Positions 39,220-53,076 of a DNA stretch of 64,000 bases are shown in pieces. A program made the translations under genes and the position numbers. The stretch comes from Paramecium tetraurelia (taxonomy: Eukaryota > Ciliophora > Oligohymenophorea > Peniculida > Parameciidae). Below the pieces are notes generated by a model that did not search any database, was not told the DNA's origin, and was given only the letters and a program-made list of their open reading frames with translations. Location: assembly GCF_000165425.1 (NCBI RefSeq), contig NW_001799289.1:63342-127341 (forward strand). Reading direction: 5' to 3'. Every line of letters begins with the position of its first letter. Positions within the stretch are counted from its first letter, which is position 1.

Positions 39220-40380
39220 TTATTGAAACTGAAGGAAATTTTGTATTAAACATTATAATTTTAGTTAATAAATTAATAAATAGAATTCTTCCCAATATTA
39301 TTCATGAAAAAAATCAAATGCATACAACTCCCATTGACTCTTATTATTAGTGACAATCAGATTGATTTTAATTCAAATTTAGTAAATCTATTTGACAATA
39401 AAGAAATAAAGCAGTATTTTTAAAAGGAAAAGAAAATAATATTTAATTATCTAAGTATAAAACTTTGAGAAATTATAGTTTATATTTCTAAATTTATAGT
39501 TATTTTTTTGTTAAAATTTTGGAACAATAAAATCATTTTTGGTTAAATGAATGGTGAAAAATTTCAGTGTTTAAATTAATATATAGACATAGTCTAGATT
39601 TATTTATTTATTTGGAATATGCAAACAATTATAATCATTAAATGATTAATCAATTAGAAAACCCTTCATGAATTTAATACATTAGAAATAATAATAGAAA
39701 AAGAACCATAAACTTGAGATTTAAAAATTAGAAAATATTACATATGTCATATTAATTCATCTTCCTTTTGTTGACTCAAATTGTTCTTAAAGATTAAGCT
39801 AGATTACAGAAAGGTAAGGATTTTCCAACAGTAGCAGTTTATATTAAAAATGCTAATTTAAAGATTTCTAAAAAAATTAATCTTAAACTCTTTTTAGAAA
39901 GTAATTTTAGATGATTTAAATAAAGTCATAAAATTAGAATCTCTTTCTTCAATTTATGATTGGTTGAAACCAACTACTGCGACAACGACAGATTACTAAT
40001 GGTAAACATGAAACTAACTCATGGTGAAAAAAAATTGGAATTCATGACAGAGTATGATCTTATAATTCACAGGTTGAACATAATCATGTGGTTATAGATA
40101 AAAGATGAGAATACTTTATAGGTCGAAATGATCAAATATATTAATATTAAATTAAACTGTTTTATTTATAAAAATTAATCTAATTGAGACTTTTTATTAA
40201 AATTTGTAAATTATGATATTTAAATTAACAGTTATTTATTTTTACTCCAAATTAGATATATTTATGTACATAAACATGTTTTTCGTTAATCTCAGTTGTG
40301 CGAATTAAAAATTTAAAGAAAATCTGTGTTTTTAAATCATTAATATATTTTTTTCTAAAAACTCTTCTTTCCAAAAATAA
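39220..40380. other. AT-rich intergenic region with one possible small gene
   Basis: About 1.16 kb separating divergent genes. Apart from the doubtful small frame at 39744-40011, no coding sequence is visible. Repeated T-rich stretches dominate. Confidence 0.45.
39744..40011 (+). CDS. Possible 80-residue protein with a hydrophobic start
   Basis: Starts MSYQFIFLLLTQIVLKDQAR, signal-peptide-like. A 25-nt GT..AG intron (GTAATT..TAAAG) then removes an in-frame TGA and allows the frame to continue to SIYDWLKPTTATTTDYQWQT. The spliced length is a multiple of three. No family was recognised. Because TGA is the only stop and the DNA is AT-rich, a frame of this length with one intron can occur by chance, so the call is weak. 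Confidence 0.25.
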
Positions 40381-42312
40381 ATGAATAAATTTATTCAAGA
40401 TAAAATCTATCAATCCTCACAGCATGAAGAAATTACATCATTAATCTATAAAATAACTGATCGGTAGACGAAATTTGCAGAACTTCATAATTAAGTTGAA
40501 GAAAGTATTCAAAAAGTAATAAATGTGAGTTAGAAATAATTTGAAAAAGTTATGAAAAGGAAATAGAAGGAATTCAGGTAAATTCTACAAGATCATGATG
40601 AAAGGATAAAAGAAATCACCTAGAAATATCATACTTCTTAAAATAACTAAATATAATACTAAAATCAAAAGAAATCAGAATATATACGGATCTTTGAGTC
40701 TCTGTATTATGAATATTAATAGTTTATAGCATTTTTCGATCATGACCAATAGGCTGAAAATAGTAATTATATTATTATGATCTATGAAATATTAACAGAG
40801 AGTTAGGTATTTCATGAAGACTAGAGATTGAATGAAACACTTCTAAATGAATATTTAAAGCAACATAAAATGAATAAGATATTATCTCTTCATGCATCTC
40901 TTAAGTTGATAATACCCCAATTATAAAAAGTTGAGGAAAACCTTTAATTATCAAAAATCAACAGCAAAAAAGGATAATATTTAAATATTCTTAATGAAAG
41001 GTTAAAAGCATTCATAGAAAATCTCAAATATGGTTTGAATTAATTGGATATGTTTTTATCTTAAATTCAAGAGAACAATCAAGTCCAAAAAGAATTAGAT
41101 ACTAGAATTCATTCAAATTTGATACTAATTAACTAATTATTAAAGAATCATCAAGATAGAAAAATGACTGAATACGAAGATTTAAATAAAACGAATGAGA
41201 ATCTCATCAAAATTATTAATCGACTCTTAGATATTAATTATAAACTTAAATTATAGCAGAAATAGAATTATGAAGATGTGTAATAACTCATGGAATTGTA
41301 CTACCTTTAAAATGATAAAGCACCTTCCTTATAGCCATTGTCTAGAAAGAGTACTATTAAAATAATTAAACCTATATCATATTAGCGAACTAGAATCTTC
41401 TCAGAAACAAAAAAAGAAGTTCATTTTGATTTATCTTCTCGAAATTCAGTAAAAGAGATGAATCTTGAATCACAAATCCTTTATCAATCTCCTCTTATTA
41501 TTTAACCTCAAATAGTCAATCAACCTACTATAACAGATGTATCTCTCTTTAATTCTGGATAAAGCCTTAACAAAATCAAAACTTAAAAATATTGTGATAA
41601 ACATTGGACTTCAAAACATCAAACTAATGTGGATAAAAAAACTGCCATTCCTATTAAATGTCAATGTCCTCCCTAGTGTTCATGCTAAGCTTTATTAATT
41701 ATACATGTCCACACATGCAATAAACAATTGTATGTCAATTCTATAGGTCAGCTTCTATGCTAATAATGCCTTTTCACCTAAAACATATAGGACTATAGTT
41801 TCTACTGTCCTCACACAAGAACGAAAAATAAATTTAAATGTAGCAAAGATTTCCTAGAAGCATTTTGGTAACATATTAAAACTTTGACTATGAATTAATA
41901 AATTGTTGATTTTTGGAATCGCTTGTAAATAAGCTGTCAATAAATGTTTTAGGCAAATCCATTTTCTACATTAGAAATCCAAAATTCTATGAATTTTATT
42001 GCATTCTGTCCAAATTAATGTAAATGTAACCATAAATAGAGCAGATAAAAATATCATTTGTGCGAAAGCTAACTCTAAATAACATCTGATGGACTTGTTC
42101 ATTGTAAAAAGTGTAATTTTAATGGGGATCCTAAGTAATATATTTGTTACTGTCCAGACACGAAAACATTCAATATTTATAGAAGTGGGGAGGAGTTTGT
42201 GTAGTCTTTAGATTTGATTCTTGAGGTAGGAAACTAATAGCAATAATAGCAATTACAAAACTAATTTATTCAATAGTTAAGATAAAAAATTCCTTTTATT
42301 TTATGGGAATGA
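40381..42312 (+). CDS. Coiled-coil protein with two copies of an unfamiliar Cys-rich module
   Basis: Encodes 643 residues in one exon. The first 300 residues are coiled coil (QVEESIQKVINVSQKQFEKV), followed by a Ser/Lys linker. Two similar cysteine-rich modules end the protein. The first begins at residue 429: CPPQCSC, HTCNKQLYVNSIGQLLCQQC, FYCPHTRT. The second begins at 543: CPNQCKC, HLCESQLQITSDGLVHCKKC, CYCPDTKT. Shared pattern: CPxQCxC, then HxC, QL, G, CxxC, YC-P-x-T. The eight or so Cys/His per copy should bind zinc. I do not recognise the module. The C-terminus is Gln-rich. It could tether cargo or RNA through the modules and dimerise by the coil; this is inference. Confidence 0.75.
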
Positions 42313-43191
42313 TAAACCTTACATTATTATTTTTATTATTTTTTATATAATAGACAATATTCTCTCTCTTTTCTTTCATAAAATTATCTTAATATAAATA
42401 TATAACTATATATTTAAGTTTTGGATATCTTGTTTTAGTTTTTACAGAAGTATCATACCAATTAAGATCCTCAGTTTACTTGACAATAATATTCTATCAT
42501 AATTTAAAAAGAGAATAATATTCAAATATTTGAATAAGTTTTAGTCTAGGCTATTGTATAATTTCCCCTTAGTTTTATGTTAATTAACAAGTATCCCATT
42601 AAATTATTAAATATTAAATTAATCTCTATCTAGGGTGAAATTAAGAATTTTATAAAATTGCAACATAATCATTTAGTAAATTTTGAGAATTTATTTATTT
42701 ATTTATCTAGCATTCATAAATAGAAGATATTTACTATTTCAATTACTTCAAAAATAATTAGTTTTATTTTATTTATTCAAGAAAATTTCAAAACTTTTTT
42801 CTATAAATAACATTGATACTGAGAGAAATCTTCCACTATAGTTGTAATATTTTTTCCATTAATCAAGTAGCCAAACATCAGATATTAATATTAATACTAA
42901 ATGCTAATTTTATGAAAAAAATCAATTACATAAAAATAATAATTAAAATGATAGAATTAAGAAAATTCAAATTCTATCATTTAAAAAACTTTAGTTTCTT
43001 CTTCCCAAATAAAGGTATTTTAATGAATGATTTTGATTAAATTAATTTAAGATTTGATATATTATTAGTCGTTTGATGTCTTACATTATTATTGGGATCT
43101 ACATTAGTATTAATTTATTAATTTGTTTATGTTAAACTTATCAAAATAAAATCAAAATAATAATAAAATTACTTAATTAATCAATAATACA
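42313..43191. other. AT-rich intergenic region
   Basis: About 880 nt between convergent stops. A 75-codon frame at 42813 has low-complexity Ile/Lys/Phe composition and no intron signals or family resemblance, so it is not called. Nothing else was seen. Confidence 0.5.
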
Positions 43192-45830
43192 TCACATTAT
43201 ATTGCAGTCTTCCTATTTTTTATTATCTGAAATATTTATTGATCTTTCTTTATCATTCTATCCATCTTATCCTTTAATTGAGGCTTCTAATCTTAAAGAT
43301 TATTACTAAGATGAAGCTGAATGGTGATGCATCAACTTTTTATCAGTATAATTTTCAACTTTATCCAAAAGTAATCTCATAGCTTTTTCATGTTAAGCAC
43401 TCTGAAAATAACAATTATAATATTACTTCTCTAAAAAGTTTATTTAATTATTCTCTTTTTAAAAGTTAATCTATACTTCTGAATTGAATTTCTTTAATTA
43501 AATCTTCTATCTTTTTAAATAGTTAGATAGCCAACTATTCTTTTTCTTTATCCTCGTTTTCTTTTAGTGCCTCGAACGCATCAAATTGTCTCTCCAAATC
43601 TCTGTTTTTAAATTCTTAAGATATCTTCTCTTGTTCTTCATTCAAATACTTTTATTTTTCGTATTCTTCCTGTAATAATTTGATTAACTATTTTTATTCC
43701 TAACACAAATCTTGAGAATCCTTTAAATCTTTCTTCAGTTACTCATTTTCAGTCATCAATTTATCATTCCTCCCATAAACAATTTCTAAACTTTCATTCA
43801 TTTTCTTGTATTGCATTTCCAGTCTCTCCCTATTTATTTCCACATTTTTCTAATTGATCTACCTTTCATCTTACAATTATTATTCTAAGGAAGTAATCTA
43901 TAATTGGAGCGTGCTTATTGTAAACTATGCTTCTTATTGGAATCTTTTAGAACGAACTAATTCTAATTCTTATTCACCAGTGGTTAATTTTAATTCATCA
44001 TAAGTTTCTTATAATGATTCTAAAGACTTTTCTGTTCTCTTTAACTTTTCTTCCATCATTTCATATGATAATTTATCTTCATTTTATGTTCTGGATCTTG
44101 TGCTGGTTCTTGACCTTCCGAGATTAGATTCTAATTCATATTATAAATTATGATTTTCAAAGGCTAAATCAGTCAAAGTTTTGCTATTTTCTCTAACATT
44201 ACTTTACAGCTTTCTAATTTCCACATTCTTATTATAGACTTAAGTTTGTGTTATCTATAATTCTTCTTCTAAGCCTTAGTACTTAGCTCTTAACTCTTAA
44301 ATTTAGGCTTACAACAGCGCAATAAATTTAGATTAGTCACTTCCACCTGTGTATGATTAATTTGTTTATACATTTTATGGTAAATTTTGGAGATCGAATA
44401 ATTCAGATTTGATTTTAGACATATCATTTTTTAACTATGAAATTTATTGGTTTTATTATTAATTTTCTGCTAATGTTAATTAATAGATCTTGTTTTGCTC
44501 TTCAATTTATTTCTTCAATCCATTTTTTTCATTGTCCAAAATTTCATATTTATATTAGAGTTCTTTGTATTGATCGCTTGACAATATTTTATTTTATAGA
44601 TATTTATCATCTAGAATAAAATTTGCTTTCTGTTCTTCTTATATGAAAGATTTAATTATCTTATCTTAAATCTTTTAATCGACAATTTCAAACATCTTCA
44701 AGGATTCTTGCAATTCCCTAAATTCAACATTTCTTAGAATTTTTACAGCCAGTTTCTCATATGAAACATCTGCATACTTCTTTATTTCTTCAATTCTCAA
44801 AGAACAAATTGCTGTCAATCCTTTTGAGAATTCTAAAAAGTTGCCTACCTTAATACAATTATCAATCAAGAGAAAGGTGTTTTCAAAAGTAAGAGAATTA
44901 ATCGACAAAGTCAATGCTAACTTTTAAAAGTCATGTTTTAAGTAAGATTAAATTTTTTAAACATCCGAAGATTGGAGATGGAACACTGAATCCAACAATG
45001 AGAGTATGAGTTTAGAATATTTTTTTATATCGTAATCGTTTGATTTAAGGAAGGTATAGTAAAGTTCTCTAGGGTACACTAATTCATAAAAATAGGACAG
45101 ACACATAAAGGCTAATGGTTCTGAAGCAAAGCTTAAAAAGAATTATACCACAAGGATGAATTCATCATCAAATCCAAATTTAGGCTAAATCCAATATATA
45201 TACACTTACATGTTTATTAAGAAATGCTTTGATGATATTGCAAATGGCATTTTAAATCGAAGTAGCATCCTTTTTTTGAGTAATGTGATGATAAAATTCT
45301 TGAAAAGAGTAATTGTATGCTTCACAGTAATCAACTAGTTTGCTGTACATATTGCTCATTGCATTTTTATATTTCGTAAATGCCATGCTTTCAGAGGCAT
45401 CTTAATTCATGAATTTATATTCGAATTGAGGATCGTTTAGATTATCATAATAATCCTTTACAATTTCTTCGTAATTCTTTTTGTTATTCATCTATTTAAG
45501 CCATCTCTCGCAAAGGGTGTCTTTACCAAAGGCAAGACTATTGGATTGAATGAATTATCTCATTCTCTAAGATTCTTCGTGACATAAATCACATTGTCTA
45601 TGAGGTTTCTGATCAACGTTGGAAGCAGATTTATATAATCCGATCTTATAGATTATTTCTTTATTTTGCGAACACGAATAACAAACAGCCCTTTTGCATC
45701 TCTTACATTGATGCTCCTTCTACAAGACACTAAAGTCCTTTTAGCATATTTCACAAGCCTTCTTTTTGCCTCTAATGTCTTAAATATTAATTTAGAAGAA
45801 TGCTTTTTTAAGTGTAAATTATTTGTTCAT
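43192..45830 (-). CDS. FYVE-like zinc-finger protein with long coiled coil
   Basis: Encodes 862 residues with two 25-nt introns. Near the N-terminus is a FYVE/FYVE-related finger: ACEICQKDF, KEHQCKRCKRAVCYSCS, then HRQCDLCHEES. It has the CxxC pairs and the basic patch before the third cysteine that binds phosphatidylinositol 3-phosphate in FYVE domains. The WxxD and full RRHHCR signatures are not complete, so lipid binding is uncertain. A helical middle domain (residues about 90-330) precedes some 450 residues of Glu/Gln/Lys coiled coil. An endosomal tether similar in plan to EEA1 would fit; this is inferred from layout only. Confidence 0.7.
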
Positions 45831-46216
45831 TATTAATAATATAAAGTGTGAAATTGAAATAGGTAATTTGATATAACATTTCAATTCTAGGTAGGTGAGA
45901 TAAGAATTACATTGCTTTTTTTGTAATAATATTCTTAATCTGAATAATAAATTAAGATATTTGCTTAATTAAATTTAATAACTTTGTTTTTAGACTTAAT
46001 TTATTGTCGAACTTCAACTCTGTGCTATGTTGAATCTTTGGTTCAAGCTATACAAGGGAGTGATTAGAGAATCTATCCATTTTCTGAAGTGGCTACTCAG
46101 TTACAGGCATGGTAAGGAGGAAAAGAAAAACAGATATCAATTATTTATAAGAATGACGAAAGTGATTTAATTTCAATAATTCTAATAATTTATTTTCTTA
46201 AAAATATTAAATAAGC
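45831..46216. other. Spacer between divergent genes
   Basis: About 390 nt. A TGA-free stretch from about 45990 (reading IQGSDQRIYPFSEVATQLQA) could be an unrecognised upstream exon of the RING gene, but I found no start codon in phase and no suitable splice pair. Left unassigned. Confidence 0.35.
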
Positions 46217-46687
46217 ATGAAGGAACAGGTTTAAAGACAAACTAGATTTTAATCCAAGGCTGAATAATGTGGAATATGTTATAATGCAATTGAGAATTAA
46301 GTAAGAGATGTTTGAAGGTTTAGGGAGCTCTGGATAGCTGCAATCACTCATTTTGTTCAGATTGCATCAAAAAATGGTCTAATGTATGTAACCTTTTTCA
46401 TTTTAGATTGAAAATACATGTCCGCTATGCAAATAGAAATTCACTTAAATTGAATTCAAGTGGAAGAGAGTATATTTTTTAAATTTATTCAGGTTCATTA
46501 CAAAAGTCATAAGATTTCAAAGCCAAAATGTAAACAAAACAAGTATCTGCCATAATATTGTAGGATTTACGTTAAAGATAAAAGTTAGTCGCAAAAGGAA
46601 GATCAATTTAGTGTCTTACTAGATCTTCTTATAGATTTCATCCTTGCTGATAGTATAAATATAATTAAACCATTAGTAAATGATTGA
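46217..46687 (+). CDS. Small RING-finger protein (C3HC4), likely E3 ubiquitin ligase
   Basis: Encodes 133 residues with three 23-nt introns. The RING spans three exons: CGICYNAIENQ, then ALDSCNHSFCSDCIKKWSN, then CPLCKQKF. It keeps all eight ligands of the C3HC4 type. FTQIEFKWKRV just after the RING resembles the PHRF1/SCAF11/TOPORS subgroup, where this tail follows the finger. The C-terminus is basic, then hydrophobic (LLDLLIDFILADSINIIKPL). It probably recruits an E2 enzyme; the substrate is unknown. The start at 46217 is the first ATG in phase. Confidence 0.75.
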
Positions 46688-46740
46688 AAATTATGTGAAA
46701 ACCTTTAAATTTTGTATATTATATATATCTTTATTTAACA

Positions 46741-48191
<1,451 letters not shown>

Positions 48192-48222
48192 GAATTAATT
48201 TATTAATATAATAAAATATATC

Positions 48223-49192
48223 TCAATCTAATAACTAATTGGCAATCCTTTCTAATTTATCAATGGCGTCACCCGTATATTTCTTTTTATTTTTACCAGT
48301 TTCAATTATCTATTCGATAAATTTAATACTGTTAAGTTCTAACTATTAATTTTAAGTCTTGTATTCATTGGGTGATGAATAACTAAGATTTCTGATTTTA
48401 CTCCATCTCTTTTATGGAAATTATTAAATTATCTTTTTCGCATCTAATTTTTTCCTCACTTCATTCAATTAAGTTTTTTTCAATTTCCTAGTCGTTTGTA
48501 CTAAGTCTTAATTGCACTCATACCTTCCATCTCTAGAGAAGAAGCTTCGCTGTTTTCTTGATTCTCAACCTCAACTTTGATTTCCTCATTGTTATGTTGT
48601 ACTTTATTATAAGTTTCATATTTTGTGATATATTGCTATCTCTCCTATGATCTTGCTAATTGTAATAATCAAATACTTTGACTATGATTGTTGAATTCCT
48701 CCTACATTCTAATATAGGCTTGATCAATCAAAGAGTTTATTTTATCCTTATTTTGTTCTTACTTCACATCATTGACAGTTTTTAGTAAGTGATGTTTCTG
48801 CTTTAAGCTATGCAAGAAAGACATCATAATTACCTTGAAACTGGAACTGAATCATCGAACACTTTGCCTTTATCAAACAGACCTAAATAATTTGGAGATT
48901 TTATTTAAATTGATGCCAATTAATGTCTTTTAACTGTCTGAGGTTTTTCAACAACCATTGATTTTTAAACAGGTTTTTTCCTTCTTTATTGAAAAGCTGC
49001 CTATAATTATTGATTATATCGTTGAATATTATTTCTTAACGTTAATAATTCTATTGCTCGATTTGACTTAATTTACTTGGTTTGGACTTTCTCAATTGGA
49101 TTAGGCACTGAATAATTTCTAACTTATTAAATATGCTTTTCATAAGTCTTGCACTCAAAGTCTAAAAATTCGTTTAAGCTACCTATGTTCAT
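48223..49192 (-). CDS. Coiled-coil protein, unknown
   Basis: Encodes 299 residues with three introns (26, 21 and 23 nt), frame exact. It starts MNIGSLNEFLDFECKTYEKH and ends DKLERIANQLLD. The composition is rich in Gln, Lys, Glu and Asn, with helical stretches (KQKHHLLKTVNDVKQEQNKD; KLKKTQLNEVRKKLDAKKII). There is no signal peptide, membrane helix or zinc site. It lies 31 nt upstream of the MAP kinase on the same strand. No family recognised; probably structural. Confidence 0.6.
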
Positions 49193-49539
49193 AATAATTA
49201 ATAATATATATATTTTATATATAAAATTCCAATATAATTTTGATGAATTTCCTACTCTCATTATTGGATAAGAAGTACGTAATTGTATTAATTATTAAGT
49301 TAAGTTATTCAAACATTTTATATTAAATAAAGATGATATTACTTTGATATAATATTAGATTTCTTCAATTTTTATTAAATGCTATCATAGTTTTATAATG
49401 ATATAACATGCTTATGTTATTATGGCCTCATTAAGTTAATATAAAGATTAATGAATTAAATATCAAATAATGATATATGAGATTCTCATCAAATAAGACA
49501 TCATATGATGATTAATAAGAAAATTTATATTATAATTAA
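49193..49539. other. Spacer between divergent genes
   Basis: About 350 nt with ATATATATATTTTATATAT near 49202 and otherwise AT-rich DNA. It must carry promoters for the coiled-coil gene and the splicing factor. No frame seen. Confidence 0.5.
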
Positions 49540-52062
49540 ATGCAAGCTAATTGTATTTTGAAGCCACTGTAGTTGCAACCTTAGGTAAGATCACTTATTG
49601 TAATATAGAAACCGCTGAAACCTTTGGCTGGAATGCAGCAAAATCTAAATGAGCATTTAAACAACATCAAGAACATAATTCCTTATCAATTTGTTGATAA
49701 AAGCAGTCCTCATATTACAATTTGTAAGATAAATGAATAAATTTGAGGTGGATTGACTCCTAAGATAACAGAACAATCATTAAGGCTAGTATGTGCAGAA
49801 TATGGAAATGTTGTGAGTATCTCTTTACGCGCATACTATAAGGATGTTCAGGCATAGATTGTAGCGAATGTTACATATGAAAATGCCTCATCAGCTTAGC
49901 ATGCTTATATGGAATTGCAAAAGAAGGTAGAAAATGGATTTCATTTTCAACTTTAGTAAAATTTTAAATTAAGTGTAGTTATGGAGGTCCATGTTATTAG
50001 AGTAAATCCAAAATAGTGAAAATAAAGTTACCTAATCCGTAGATAAGAGGAATAATAGATAAATTGGCTAGACAAGTAGTGAAGGAAGGTGCACAATTTG
50101 AGTAGATGATTAAGTAAAGGGAGATAAATAATAGCAAATATGCATTTTTATATTTGGTATTTGGTGATAGAGATGATCTTAGTAATCTGAGGAGAATGAG
50201 TATTACAAATGGAGAGTGTATTCATTTTAGAATGGTGATGATGAGAAGTAATGGAAGTAGGAACCCTATTATTTCAATTTGAATGAGCGCATTTACATTC
50301 CACCTGCAATAGAAGTAGAAGAGGCTCCTTCATTTGCCAAGAAGGAATTGGAAAAAGCTTAAAGTAAATGCAGCAGCATTATAATCATAGTTACGACAAA
50401 AAATAAGAAAGCTCAATATTATGTGTTAGAGGATCAAGATAGATTGACATTGAGTCAGATGATAAGGGAATTGAATACTTAGAAGTAATTAAACAATTTT
50501 AGGATAGACATACAATAGGAAAGGCTATGGTGTTCTGTATTGACCATCAGAACTGTCCAGCAGATCTGATGCTGATTTTAGAGGATTCACTCTTAAATGA
50601 TTCTATATGGTCAATGAAAGTATTTAGAACTTATTAATGTTAGCTTGCTCGTTTGTATTTGATTTCAGATATTTTGAATAACTGCAATCAGAATTTCAAG
50701 AGCTACATTTAGTGGTGTTTACCTAAGATTTTTAGTAATTTGGATCAGTTGCTGCCTTATAAAGAGAAAGTAATGTGTTGTGTATATGATAAATAAAGAT
50801 TTTGAAATTGTTGCAATGTTGGCGAGAGTAGAATTTGTTTGACCAAAAGTACTTGAAGGGATTAGAGTTGTCCTTTTTGATGAAAGAACAGTCAATCCAA
50901 ATTGAGAGCATCTCCTCATAGCTTTATAAAGTCGATGGTTATTTTATTGAAGGAAAAACTCGCTCATGTTGATGATGAGACACTTGATCGTATCTGCCGA
51001 ATCAAGGGACTGTGTTCTTAGGGTCCTCGAGATACCCTAATCCAACGTTTAGTTCAGCATAAGTTCTACAACCGAGCCAACCATGACGTCTCGCTTGAGC
51101 AAGTGTCCAAATTTGTTCAAGTTTATCGCTACATCGTTGAAAAGGTATTTGTGATCTATACTATCATCAAATCAAAGGATCAATAAACTATAATATCATC
51201 CTAGAAGCAATCATTTACAACATAAATTCAAATGATGCAGGAGTTTCTTAAACTCTTATAGAAGAGGTTAACATTATATTACCTTTAGATATAAAAATAT
51301 TATAAGTAGAGACGGAGAGGAAATAGATGCAGTAGATGAAAGAATTTATGAGTTCAACAAACATATTGAGATCTAGAGAGCTGAGCGAAATCTCTATCTA
51401 AACATAGACGGCAAGGATCTTACTGAAGAAGACATCAGAACAATTGATGATAAGAAGGTTCAGGTTGTTACCAATTATGAGCTAACCTATCTACAACCTA
51501 AACCTCCTTTGCCTCCACCTCCGACAGATCCCATTGAAGTATTTTTTTCACTTACATTCTAGATTGAAGTCTAATAATATCGAGACATTCTCTTTCAAAG
51601 TGGTTTGTATGATCCTTTCAAAATTGAAGAATTCTCTAAATCTAAAAGAGCTCAATTGGTTAAGGCTGATTAATTGAAGAAGGAGAGGGAGAGACAATTG
51701 TTACTGAAGTAGCAATAAGAGTAGAGAGAGAGAGAAAAAGAAAGAGAGAGGGAAAGGGAAAGAGAGAGAGAGAAAGAAAGGGAAAAAGAAAGGGAAAAGG
51801 AAAGAGAAAGAGAGAAGGAACGTGAGAGAGAAAAGGAAAGAGAAAGATAACGACATCATAGTAATATATCTATATTATCATAGATCGTAATAACAAAAGA
51901 AGTAGTTCAAGTTCTGGATCAGATAAAAGGAATTAGAAGAAAAGGTTTGATGGAAAATATGATCAAAAATATGATTAGAAATATGATTAGAAACATTATA
52001 AGAGAAGATCCAGATCAAGAAGCAATTCAAGAAAAAAGAAAGCTCAAAACAAAAAGAGATGA
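49540..52062 (+). CDS. U2SURP: U2SURP/SR140-like splicing factor
   Basis: Encodes about 757 residues with ten introns (20-33 nt; an optional 27-nt in-phase one near 50365). Domains in the SR140 order: a divergent RRM (GLTPKITEQSLRLVCAEYGN), a SURP module (LARQVVKEGAQFEQMIKQRE, then EENEYYKWRVYSF), a CID fold (AMVFCIDHQNCPADLMLILE; QLARLYLISDILNNCNQNFK), a SAP-like helix pair (LDRICRIKGLCSQGPRDTLI), a cwf21-like segment, and a Glu/Arg- then Arg/Ser-rich tail ending AQNKKR. SR140 is a U2 snRNP-associated protein binding pre-mRNA and the polymerase tail. Ten tiny introns in one gene is high even here. The SAP exon is clearly richer in GC than its surroundings. Confidence 0.85.
51723..51820 (+). 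repeat. 98-nt uninterrupted purine tract
   Basis: A run of only A and G on the plus strand encoding the Glu/Arg repeat of the U2SURP tail. It follows GT and ends before a C at 51821. Long homopurine-homopyrimidine tracts can form triplex structures and are prone to length change. ER-rich tails are common in splicing factors, so the protein alone may explain it. Confidence 0.85.
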
Positions 52063-52089
52063 GTAAAATATAATAAAGCATAAAAAATA

Positions 52090-53076
52090 TAATTACAAAA
52101 TATATTTGTTCATCAAACCATTAAAGAATTTTGAATTTGTTTTAGAATAGTTGACTCTTGGTAAACGAATAGATGGTCGAGATCCCTTACAATTAAGAAT
52201 GATCTAATCTCATTTTGGACCTTAGATTACAGGGGCTGTTGAATTAAGTCTGGGTGAAACAAGTGTATCAAGAATGTTAGAAATTAATTAAGGTCACCCA
52301 ATCCAATAAGACCATCAGAAGGATTCCTTAAATTTCATCTGGATTTATAGGTATTGAGAGATACCGGTTATATGCATAATCCAATTAAATTGGACATGGA
52401 AATAGAAAAATACATTGAAAAAGTAATCAAAGGATCCAAGTATCGAATTAATTATATTAAGAGCTCTTGATACTGAATCTTTATGTATTTTGTCTGGCAA
52501 AAATGTTTGGTCAATAGATGTTAATGTAGCCTTAATTAATAATGATGGGAATCTCTTAGATGCCATGTATCTCTGCTGTATTTTCTCTTAACAACATTTT
52601 CGAAGACCTTAAGTGAGTGTTTCCCTTTAAGGTGTAAAAGTGGAAGTTGAAAAGAGATTGGTACCTTTGAGTATTCATCACATTCCTCTAAGTCTCACTT
52701 AAGCAATATTGGAATTGAATGAATAAACCATTCTCTTATAAGACTCATGTGTAAGTTCTTGTATCAATCATTTAGTTGGAAGAGGAAGATTCAGAATGGA
52801 AGAATCACTTATGGTGTAAACATTTATAATGATATATGCCATGTGCATAAACCTGGAGGATCTCCTATCAACATTTTGATATTGCAATAATTGACAACAG
52901 TCACATTGATGAAATCGAAACCATACACAGAAGAAATAAGAAATCTCCTGATTAACACTAAGGGTCTCCCAATAGAGAAGACAGTTACTCTCTTCAAATT
53001 TGAATTACCTAAATAGTCAAGTGATGCCATACCATATAGGTTGATTAATTAGAGTAATTGTATAATTAATGAGTGA
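52090..53076 (+). pseudogene. EXOSC9: Exosome subunit Rrp45 (EXOSC9), apparently broken
   Basis: Clear Rrp45 homology in pieces: LEQLTLGKRIDGRD, VELSLGETSV, RPSEGFLKFHLDLQVLRDTG, ALDTESLCILSGKNVWSIDV, LINNDGNLLDA, VPLSIHHIPLSLTQAIL and YGVNIYNDICHVHKPGGSP. Rrp45 is one of the six RNase PH-like ring subunits of the RNA exosome. The pieces do not join: no in-phase ATG exists, and the frame shifts about three times (near 52125, 52290 and 52785) where no GT..AG intron restores it. Two introns (22 nt and about 25 nt) are still recognisable. Only 30 nt or so separate it from the U2SURP stop. It is either a decaying duplicate (Paramecium keeps many after whole-genome duplication) or a stretch with several assembly indels. 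Confidence 0.65.

Noticed and set aside
42813-43040. 75-codon frame in the spacer after the Cys-module gene
   Set aside because: Ile/Lys/Phe low-complexity composition typical of AT-rich non-coding DNA; no intron or homologue signal.
52859-53030. Minus-strand frame inside the Rrp45 region
   Set aside because: Antisense shadow; the plus strand carries recognisable Rrp45 motifs.
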